Part shown: in pieces, positions 19,883 through 28,556 of the stretch
How the letters are laid out: every line of letters begins with the position of its first letter
How positions within the stretch are numbered: the first letter of the stretch is position 1
Assembly (NCBI GenBank): GCA_016285055.1
Contig: JAEEPZ010000012.1
Location: 1-57,614 of the forward strand
Reading direction: 5' to 3'
Source of the DNA: Prevotella sp.
Lineage (GTDB): Bacteria; Bacteroidota; Bacteroidia; Bacteroidales; Bacteroidaceae
Length of the DNA: 57,614 nucleotides
Program-made: the position numbers and the translations under genes
The notes under the pieces: model-generated
Databases searched by the model: none
The model's input: only the letters and a program-made list of their open reading frames with translations
Told to the model about the DNA's origin: nothing

Positions 19883-20968
19883 TTAGTTAGGTGCCTGCCG
19901 GTAGCAGAAATAGGCGATGACGATGAAGAGGAGGTTGGGCAGCCATGCTGCAAGCATGGGCGGCATGTTGGCCTGTATGGCGAAGGTAGCCGATACGGTC
20001 TGCAGCAGGATATAGGTGAACGAGAGGGCCAGGCCGATGCCTAACGCGAGGCCCATGCCGCCCTTGCGCTTGCGGGCGGACAGCGAGGCACCGATGATGG
20101 TGAGGATAAACGAGGCAAAGCTGGTGGCGATGCGCTTGTGATATTCCACCTCGTATTGCACCACATTGGTGGATCCGCGTTCCTGCTGCTTCGAGATGTA
20201 GCGCAGCAGCTCAGGTGAGGTAAACTGTTCCTGCTGACCCTTCGAGTAGACCAGATCCATAGGCTCCATCATAATCATGGTGTCAATCTCGGCTCCGGTC
20301 TCAATCTTTTCCCTCAAGCCCTTCAGCGTGCGTATCTTATAGTTGGTGGCCTTCCAATGGTAGCGGCTGTCGCTGATGGTGTCATACTGGATGACGTTGG
20401 CAGTCATCTGGCTTACCAGTTTCTTTTGTTCAAACTTATAGAGGGCGAAGCCGTAGCCTCGCTTCGAGTTGTTGTCGTACTGCTGGATGCTGGCCACGAT
20501 GCCCGGCCCCACCTGCAGGGCAACATTCGAGGCTGATGTCTGTTTCTTCTTGTTCTTGTACAGGGTCTCAAAGTTCTGTCTCACAATGTTTCCGCCGGGG
20601 ATGACGTAGGCCCCGAGGAAGAAGTTGATGCCCGCAATGAGGGCTGCCGACAGCATATAGGGCCGCAAGAGCCGGCGGAAGCTGGTGCCAGAGGCCAGCA
20701 TGGCTATGACCTCGCTGTTGCCGGCCAGCTTCGACGTGAAGAAGATGACGGCAATGAAGACGAAGAGCGGTGAGAAGAGGTTGGCGAAATAAGGGATGAA
20801 ATTGGCGTAGTAGTCGAAGATGATGGCTCGCCACGGTGCATGGTTATTGGCAAACTTCGCCATGTTCTCGTTGAAGTCGAACACGATGCTGATAGAGATA
20901 ATCAGCAGGATGGCGAAGATGTAGGTGCCGATGAACTTCTTGATGATATACCAGTCGAGACGCTTCAT
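19883..20968 (-). CDS. LptF/LptG-family lipopolysaccharide export permease
   Basis: The product has a YjgP/YjgQ layout: a first membrane helix after MKRLDWYIIKKFIGTYIFAI, two more helices with the conserved FTSKLAGNSEVIAMLASGTSF region, a periplasmic beta-rich domain, and three C-terminal helices. It forms the membrane part of the Lpt ABC machine moving lipopolysaccharide from the inner membrane. The frame is open 22 codons further upstream, but only through an inverted repeat (20998-21037), so the start is set at 20968. tgt lies 78 bases upstream on the same strand. Confidence 0.88.
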   Translation of the reverse strand: MKRLDWYIIKKFIGTYIFAILLIISISIVFDFNENMAKFANNHAPWRAIIFDYYANFIPYFANLFSPLFVFIAVIFFTSKLAGNSEVIAMLASGTSFRRLLRPYMLSAALIAGINFFLGAYVIPGGNIVRQNFETLYKNKKKQTSASNVALQVGPGIVASIQQYDNNSKRGYGFALYKFEQKKLVSQMTANVIQYDTISDSRYHWKATNYKIRTLKGLREKIETGAEIDTMIMMEPMDLVYSKGQQEQFTSPELLRYISKQQERGSTNVVQYEVEYHKRIATSFASFILTIIGASLSARKRKGGMGLALGIGLALSFTYILLQTVSATFAIQANMPPMLAAWLPNLLFIVIAYFCYRQAPN

Positions 20969-20997
20969 TGATGGCGTTTTAGCTTTTTCATTATCAC

Positions 20998-21037
20998 GTA
21001 ATGACGTTATCACGTTATCACGTGATAACGTCATTAC
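20998..21037. repeat. Inverted repeat GTAATGACGTTATCAC between tgt and the lptF/G gene
   Basis: Arms GTAATGACGTTATCAC (20998-21013) and GTGATAACGTCATTAC (21022-21037) are exact reverse complements. The eight-base spacer GTTATCAC repeats part of the arm and creates a 20-base perfect palindrome at 21012-21031. It could be a hairpin in the tgt-lpt transcript or an operator; no T-run follows. Confidence 0.8.
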
Positions 21038-21046
21038 GTCTTTTCG

Positions 21047-22192
21047 TTATATTCTTTTCCCGAGGTCTTCTATGACGCTGCGCTTCCAGTGGGTGAAGTC
21101 GCCGGCGATGATGTGCTGGCGGGCGTCGGTCACTAAGCGGAGGTAGAAGGCGAGGTTGTGGATAGAGGCTATCTGCAGGGCCAGCAGCTCCTGTGCCTTG
21201 AAGAGGTGGTGCAGGTAGGCCTTGGTGTGCAGCCGGTCGATGTAGCAACCGTCGGGGTCGATGGGGCTGAAGTCCTGCTCCCACTTCTTGTTGCGCAGGT
21301 TCATCGTGCCGTGGTAGGTGAAGAGCAGCGCGTTGCGCCCGTTGCGGGTAGGCATGACGCAGTCGAACATGTCGACGCCGCGCTCTATGGCCTCGAGGAT
21401 GTTCTGCGGCGTGCCCACACCCATCAAGTAGCGTGGCCGGTCCTTGGGCAGGATGGCGTTCACCACCTCTATCATCTCGTACATCACCTCAGTAGGCTCG
21501 CCTACGGCCAGACCGCCGATGCTCATGCCGCCCTGACCGTCGCCTATCGTGGGCAACAGGTCGCACACATGCTTGGCGGCATCCTCGCGCAGGTCTCTGT
21601 ATTTGCAGCCCTGCACGATGGGGAAGAGCGTCTGCTGATGGCCGTAGAGCGGCTCCGTCTCGTTGAAGCGCTTGATGCAGCGTTCCAGCCAGCGCTGCGT
21701 CAGACCCAATGACTTTTTCGCATACTGATAGTCGCTCTCGCCCGGCGGACACTCGTCGAGCGCCATCATGATGTCGGCACCGATGATGCGCTGCGTGTCC
21801 ATCACGTTCTCGGGCGTGAAGATATGCTTCGAGCCGTCGATGTGACTGCGGAACTCGCAGCCCTCCTCCCTCAGTTTGCGGATGCTGGTGAGCGAAAAGA
21901 CCTGAAAGCCGCCCGAGTCGGTCAGAATGGGCCGGTCCCAAGTGTTGAACTGATGCAGGCCGCCCGCCTTCCTCAGTATCTCTAAGCCGGGACGCAGGTA
22001 GAGGTGGTAGGTGTTGCCCAGGATGATCTGTGCCTGCACCTGCTCTCTCAGCTCGCTGAAGTGCACGCCCTTCACCGTGCCGCAGGTGCCCACGGGCATG
22101 AAGATAGGTGTCTGAATCTGTCCGTGGTCGGTGGTGATGAGGCCGGCGCGGGCGTCGGAGGCTGGGTCGGTGTGCTGTAGCTGGAAGGTCAT
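21047..22192 (-). CDS. tgt: Queuine tRNA-ribosyltransferase (Tgt)
   Basis: Clear family blocks include MPVGTCGTVKGV, ILTDSGGFQVFSL, DIMMALDECPPG, SIGGLAVGEP, RYLMGVGTP and the catalytic FDCVMPTRNGRN segment. The enzyme swaps guanine 34 for queuine/preQ1 in GU(N) anticodon tRNAs. The C-terminal zinc site expected as CxCxxC...H reads DGCYID...H, so two of the three cysteines appear replaced by aspartates. Length (381 residues) is normal. A direct-repeat tract separates it from lon. Confidence 0.93.
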   Translation of the reverse strand: MTFQLQHTDPASDARAGLITTDHGQIQTPIFMPVGTCGTVKGVHFSELREQVQAQIILGNTYHLYLRPGLEILRKAGGLHQFNTWDRPILTDSGGFQVFSLTSIRKLREEGCEFRSHIDGSKHIFTPENVMDTQRIIGADIMMALDECPPGESDYQYAKKSLGLTQRWLERCIKRFNETEPLYGHQQTLFPIVQGCKYRDLREDAAKHVCDLLPTIGDGQGGMSIGGLAVGEPTEVMYEMIEVVNAILPKDRPRYLMGVGTPQNILEAIERGVDMFDCVMPTRNGRNALLFTYHGTMNLRNKKWEQDFSPIDPDGCYIDRLHTKAYLHHLFKAQELLALQIASIHNLAFYLRLVTDARQHIIAGDFTHWKRSVIEDLGKRI

Positions 22193-22195
22193 GGG

Positions 22196-22303
22196 ACTTA
22201 TGAGACTTATGGGACTTATGAGACTTATGGGACTTATGGGACTTATAGGACTTATAGGACTTATGGGATCTATTAGACTTATTAGACCTATGAGGCCTAT
22301 GAG

Positions 22304-22309
<6 letters not shown>
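22196..22309. repeat. Degenerate GACTTATGG tandem repeat between lon and tgt
   Basis: About a dozen nine- to ten-base units (GACTTATGG, GACTTATGA, GACTTATAG) fill the 111-base gap between the two genes. Units become degenerate toward lon (GACCTATGAG, GGCCTATGAG). There are no hairpins. The tract would lie in the leader of tgt. Confidence 0.8.
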
Positions 22310-24820
<2,511 letters not shown>

Positions 24821-24846
24821 TCTTCTTTTTCCTTGTTTTTAGCCTG

Positions 24847-24880
24847 CAAAATTACACATTTTTCTTCACAATAGCTCAAA
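24847..24880 (-). promoter_or_regulatory. lon promoter (TTTG-N22-TAATTTTG)
   Basis: On the minus strand TTTG (24880-24877) and TAATTTTG (24854-24847) are separated by 22 bases, close to the Bacteroidota consensus. The -7 box ends 26 bases before the lon ATG. Confidence 0.6.
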
Positions 24881-24999
24881 GTGCTGAAAGAATTACGAAT
24901 AATTAGTGTTTTTCTTGGCTTAGGTTAGTCATGGCTTTTTCTGATGTCCTTGTGTTTACGGCATCACTGCGTCGTTTACGCGGAAAGCAGGCGAGAAGT

Positions 25000-25041
25000 G
25001 TACAGAGCCTCTGTACAGTGTGTACAAAGGCTCTGTACACT
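25000..25041. repeat. GTACAGAGCCTCTGTAC palindrome with a partner half-copy
   Basis: A perfect 17-base palindrome lies at 25000-25016. It is followed by GTGTACAAAGGCTCTGTACAC, an imperfect second copy reaching about 25041. It is another example of a short palindrome duplicated at fixed close spacing. Confidence 0.7.
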
Positions 25042-25210
25042 TCTAACAAAACTTTGCTTTTCTCGACCGCGTGCTCAGCTCTATCGCTCTTGCTACCGAA
25101 AGCTTTCAAGATATTGCACTTCCATATAACAAAAATGCTGTTACTCGGGGCTTCATTTTTAGGTATTGCCTAATTCATTACTCGGAAATGAAAGAAAAAC
25201 AAGTTTTCCT

Positions 25211-25241
25211 TTTGCATTTCACTCGTTTATTCGTAACTTTG
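25211..25241 (+). promoter_or_regulatory. Upstream copy of duplicated promoter (TTTG-N19-TAACTTTG)
   Basis: TTTG at 25211-25214 and TAACTTTG at 25234-25241 are spaced by exactly 19 bases, a perfect Bacteroidota promoter. Immediately over the -7 box, TAACTTTGGC-TTT-GCCGAAGTTA can form a hairpin with one mismatch. The surrounding 59 bases are repeated at 25265-25324. Confidence 0.75.
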
Positions 25242-25293
25242 GCTTTGCCGAAGTTACTAACACTTGGAAATGAAAAGAAAAACAAGTTTTCCT

Positions 25294-25324
25294 TTTGCAT
25301 TTCACTCGTTTATTCGTAACTTTG
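25294..25324 (+). promoter_or_regulatory. Proximal copy of duplicated promoter (TTTG-N19-TAACTTTG)
   Basis: TTTG at 25294-25297 and TAACTTTG at 25317-25324 again have 19-base spacing. Only six bases separate the -7 box from the trmN6 ATG, so a transcript from this promoter would be leaderless or nearly so. This promoter also argues against a more upstream start at 25295. Confidence 0.75.
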
Positions 25325-25330
25325 CCGCCG

Positions 25331-26104
25331 ATGAAGAACAGCTATTTTGCTTTCCGGCAGTTCACTGTCTGGCAGGAGCGGTGCGCCATGAAGGTGGGTA
25401 CGGACGGGACGCTCTTGGGGGCGTGGGCCTCTGTGCCAAATGTTGAAGGGACAGTGCGTGTCCTCGATGTGGGTACGGGCACCGGCCTCATCGCCTTGAT
25501 GATGGCACAGCGGTTTCCCGAGGCACGGGTGGTGGGCATCGACATCGATGCCGACGCCGTCCTTCAGGCGCAGGAGAATGTTGCTGCCTCGCCCTTCTCC
25601 GACCGCGTCACCATCCTCCAACAGGACTTTGCTGATGCTGCCCCGTCCTTTTCCGACCGCGTTGCCATCCTTCGGCAGGTCTTTGCTGATACTGTGGAAA
25701 GCAGTGAGAGAGGGTGGCACGCCATTGTCTGCAACCCGCCGTTCTTCACACAGTCCCTGCCCTGCCCCGACGACAAACGGACGATGGCACGCCATGACGG
25801 CACGCTGACCTACCGCACACTGGCCACCAACGCCTGGCAATTGCTGCGCGACGACGGCGAGCTGAGCGTCATCGTGCCTGCCGACCAGCAGCAGCGCATG
25901 GATGCCGAGGCTTCGTTGGCCGGACTCTTCAAGAGCCGTGTGTGCATGGTGAAGACCTCGTCGGCCAAGCCGCCTAAGCGAGTGCTTCTGGCTTACAGGA
26001 AGCATCCCGCCGTGCTGCAGCGGCAGGAGCTAACCATCGGCAGCGCCGCGTATCACGAACTGACAAAAGACTTTTACCATGAAGATTACCATTCTGCAGA
26101 CTGA
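25331..26104 (+). CDS. trmN6: tRNA1(Val) adenine-N6-methyltransferase (TrmN6/YfiC-like)
   Basis: The Rossmann methyltransferase fold has the SAM-binding motif VLDVGTGTGLIALMMAQRFP. The N6-adenine catalytic motif NPPFF is followed by SLPCPDDKRTMARHD, characteristic of YfiC/TrmN6, which methylates A37 of tRNA-Val. The chosen start is ATG 25331 (MKNSYFAFRQFTVWQE), just after the promoter. Between the SAM motif and NPPFF the gene carries an in-frame 54-base tandem duplication. The 3' end overlaps the next gene by 26 bases. Confidence 0.88.
   Translation: MKNSYFAFRQFTVWQERCAMKVGTDGTLLGAWASVPNVEGTVRVLDVGTGTGLIALMMAQRFPEARVVGIDIDADAVLQAQENVAASPFSDRVTILQQDFADAAPSFSDRVAILRQVFADTVESSERGWHAIVCNPPFFTQSLPCPDDKRTMARHDGTLTYRTLATNAWQLLRDDGELSVIVPADQQQRMDAEASLAGLFKSRVCMVKTSSAKPPKRVLLAYRKHPAVLQRQELTIGSAAYHELTKDFYHEDYHSAD
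25595..25702 (+). repeat. 54-base direct tandem duplication inside trmN6
   Basis: Two adjacent 54-base units starting at 25595 and 25649 encode FSDRVTILQQDFADAAPS and FSDRVAILRQVFADTVES. They have diverged at several positions. The 18-codon length keeps the frame. Only one copy of SDRVTILQQDF is expected in this family. Confidence 0.8.
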
Positions 26105-26903
26105 CATTGCATGGTCAGCACCTCAAGAGAACATCAAGCGGGCGGAGCGGCTGATGAGCGAAGCAGCGGCCGATGGCATGAGCGACACGCTCTTTGTGCT
26201 GCCCGAGATGTGGGCCACCGGCTTCTGCGTAGCGCCTGAAGGCATAGCCGAAGACGAGGAGCAGAGCGAGGCGCTAACATGGATGAAAGATACGGCGCGG
26301 AGCAAAGAGTGTGCCATCAGCGGCAGCTTGGCCGTGCGCACGAGCGACGGCAAGTACCGCAACCGCCATTACTTCGTCACGCCTGCCACCACCGTGTTCT
26401 ACGACAAGCGCCACCTGTTCCGCCACGGCGGCGAGGACACGTTCTTCACCGCTGGCCAAGAGGCAGTGGTGGCCGAGTGGAAGGGCCTTCGCCTGCTGTT
26501 GCAGACGTGCTACGACCTGCGCTTCCCCGTCTTCTCACGCTACGGCAGAAGCCCTCTCTCACCTTCCGCTGCCCCTTTCTCCCCCCTCCTTTACGATGCC
26601 ATCATCTACGTCGCCAACTGGCCTGCGAAGCGGCAGCTGGCGTGGGAGACACTCACCCGTGCCCGTGCCATAGAGAACCAGTGCTGTGTGGTGGCCGTCA
26701 ACCGTGTGGGCAGCGACACAGCCTGCGACTACATCGGCGGCTCGGCCATCATCGACCCGCTGGGTCGCACGATGTCCGCCTGCTCCGCCGGTGTGGCTTG
26801 GTGCAGCTCCGACGTGGATGGTGCCGACATTGCGAAGGCCCGTCAGCGCTTCCGTGTGCTCGACGACCGTGACCTGCCAGCCGCTGTCAGAACCCTATCT
26901 TAG
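26079..26903 (+). CDS. Omega-amidase-like carbon-nitrogen hydrolase (YafV/Nit2 type)
   Basis: The nitrilase-superfamily triad is visible: Glu in LFVLPEMWATGF, Lys in VFYDKRHLFRHGGED, and Cys in LLLQTCYDLRFPVFSR. The RHLFRHGGED context is typical of omega-amidases, which hydrolyse alpha-ketoglutaramate-type repair metabolites. It is cytoplasmic. A proline/serine-rich patch after RYGRSPLSPSAAPFSPLL looks like a small extra loop. The start overlaps trmN6 by 26 bases. The end overlaps the convergent AAA gene by 17 bases, leaving no room for a terminator. Confidence 0.85.
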   Translation: MKITILQTDIAWSAPQENIKRAERLMSEAAADGMSDTLFVLPEMWATGFCVAPEGIAEDEEQSEALTWMKDTARSKECAISGSLAVRTSDGKYRNRHYFVTPATTVFYDKRHLFRHGGEDTFFTAGQEAVVAEWKGLRLLLQTCYDLRFPVFSRYGRSPLSPSAAPFSPLLYDAIIYVANWPAKRQLAWETLTRARAIENQCCVVAVNRVGSDTACDYIGGSAIIDPLGRTMSACSAGVAWCSSDVDGADIAKARQRFRVLDDRDLPAAVRTLS

Positions 26904-28539
26904 GTCTTTGTTCCCGTCGCTGCTCCAATTGTAGCCGCATGGCCTCATAGCGTTTAGCAGTGTCAGCCGGCGTTCGTGGCTTTGTTTCGCTCACCACCTG
27001 CTCCATCAGTTGCTGTGTGATGAGTGCGTCAGTGCGCGATGCCCTCAATGCCGCCTGATGTGCGACGTATGCCACCTCGCTGGCTATGTAGCCTTCTGTC
27101 AGGCGTGCCAGGCGTTGGCAGTCGATGTCGGCAGCCTTGGGCCGATTCTTCAGATGAATGTCAAACAGCTGCTGCCTTGCCTCCTCGTCGGGCATGGGCA
27201 CATAGATGAGATGGTCGATACGTCCTCTTCGCAGCACCGCAGTGTCGATGAGCAGCGGCTGGTTGGTCGTTGCAATGACAAACACCTGGTCCTCTCCGCA
27301 GTTGTTGAGCTGTGTGAGGAACTCATTGACCTCTGCGCTTTGACCGGCGTTTTGTGTTTGTGTGCGCTGCGGCACGAGTGCCTCAAACTCGTCGAAGCAG
27401 AGTACACAGGGTGCCGCTGCACGCGCCTCGTCGAAGAGCAGTGCAATCTTCTCCTGCGTTCCGTGTATGTAGATGCTGGCCAGATCCGATGACTTCACGA
27501 AACGGAAATTGTAGCCCGCTTCTTCAGCAAAACGCTCGGCAATGAACGTCTTTCCGCATCCCGGCGGTCCGTAAAGCAACATACCGTTGGGGATATTCAA
27601 ACAGTAGCGCAATGCCCGCTCACGGTCACGCAGCACGTAGAGCACCTCTTCACTGAGCAGTTTCTTCAGCTCTTTCATGCCTGCCACATCGGCAAAGCCA
27701 CCGCCCTGTACCTTGGCAAAACCCTTTGCATGGTCAGACGGCGAAGGGTTAAGAGACGAGAGCAGATGGTCGGCACGTCCCGTCAGCGCCAGCAGGAAGT
27801 CGTTGGCACTGCTGAAACGACAGGAAGCATCGTCAGCCAAAGCCTTTGAGAGGACGCGCGTCAGCCTGTCAACGCCGCCCCACTGCTTCCCGCCATTGGA
27901 AGGAAGTTGCAGGTTGGGGATGCGCAGCGGCTGTTCTGCCTCCATGCCAAACACCATGCGGAACAACAGGCGCCCTGCGGCATAGAGGTCGTCAGCCACG
28001 GAGACGCCCTCGGCATCAGCGGCCTGTGCGAAGTCGGTAAGGCGGAAATCGTCGAGAGTCCCCGTGAGGTCGAGCAGGATGGACTGCTGACCGATGGCCC
28101 GATGTGCAATGCCCTGGCGGTGCAAGTCGTTGAGCAGACGCAGAAGGGCTGCCGTGAGTTGGCAGGCGTCCTCCACAGTCATGACCGACAGCCGCCGCAG
28201 CCGGTCGGCCAGTGTCTCGCTACTCACAAATTGCGTCACCATATAATGACGGTTGTCTTCAGCTATGCCGCTATCAATGAACTGGCAGACATTAGGATGC
28301 AGAATGTTTCGGCGCAGCGTCACCTCAGACGGCTCAACTACTGCCTGTCCCCTTCCCAAGAGTGCTGGATGTTCGTCTGACATTCTCTCAGCAGAAGGGA
28401 AGCTGGCAGGGGTGAACAGCTTCAAGAAACAGAGCCGCCCTTGGCTGCTGCGCACACGGTACAGCTCGCCGCCAGTCTGCTCTCCGATGTAGAAGAGCAC
28501 GGTATAGCCACCTATGATTTGTCCTTTCTGATAAGTCAT
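26887..28539 (-). CDS. Pseudokinase-AAA+ ATPase fusion protein
   Basis: Residues 1 to about 255 follow a protein-kinase plan: glycine-rich-loop-like region IIGGYTVLFYIGEQTGGELY, a VAIK-type lysine in CFLKLF, and the catalytic-loop equivalent HRAIGQQSILLD. That loop has lost the HRD aspartate and the usual Lys and Asn, and the DFG position reads DFA, so the domain is probably an inactive binding module. The C-terminal AAA+ domain looks intact: Walker A YGPPGCGKTF, Walker B LCFDEFEAL, sensor 1 IATTNQP, arginine finger RRGRIDHL, related to FtsH/Cdc48-type ATPases. It is 17 bases downstream of the Hsp70-like gene and ends the operon. Confidence 0.82.
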   Translation of the reverse strand: MTYQKGQIIGGYTVLFYIGEQTGGELYRVRSSQGRLCFLKLFTPASFPSAERMSDEHPALLGRGQAVVEPSEVTLRRNILHPNVCQFIDSGIAEDNRHYMVTQFVSSETLADRLRRLSVMTVEDACQLTAALLRLLNDLHRQGIAHRAIGQQSILLDLTGTLDDFRLTDFAQAADAEGVSVADDLYAAGRLLFRMVFGMEAEQPLRIPNLQLPSNGGKQWGGVDRLTRVLSKALADDASCRFSSANDFLLALTGRADHLLSSLNPSPSDHAKGFAKVQGGGFADVAGMKELKKLLSEEVLYVLRDRERALRYCLNIPNGMLLYGPPGCGKTFIAERFAEEAGYNFRFVKSSDLASIYIHGTQEKIALLFDEARAAAPCVLCFDEFEALVPQRTQTQNAGQSAEVNEFLTQLNNCGEDQVFVIATTNQPLLIDTAVLRRGRIDHLIYVPMPDEEARQQLFDIHLKNRPKAADIDCQRLARLTEGYIASEVAYVAHQAALRASRTDALITQQLMEQVVSETKPRTPADTAKRYEAMRLQLEQRREQRPKIGF

Positions 28540-28556
28540 AAGAGGTGAGAATGGCG

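Larger units (their letters stand above)
24821..25330. other. Divergent intergenic region between lon and trmN6
   Basis: The 510 bases hold the leftward lon promoter, a GTACAGAGCCTCTGTAC palindrome, and two near-identical copies of a rightward promoter segment (25183-25241 and 25265-25324). No protein gene or RNA gene was recognised; the short open frames match nothing and overlap the repeats. Confidence 0.6.
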
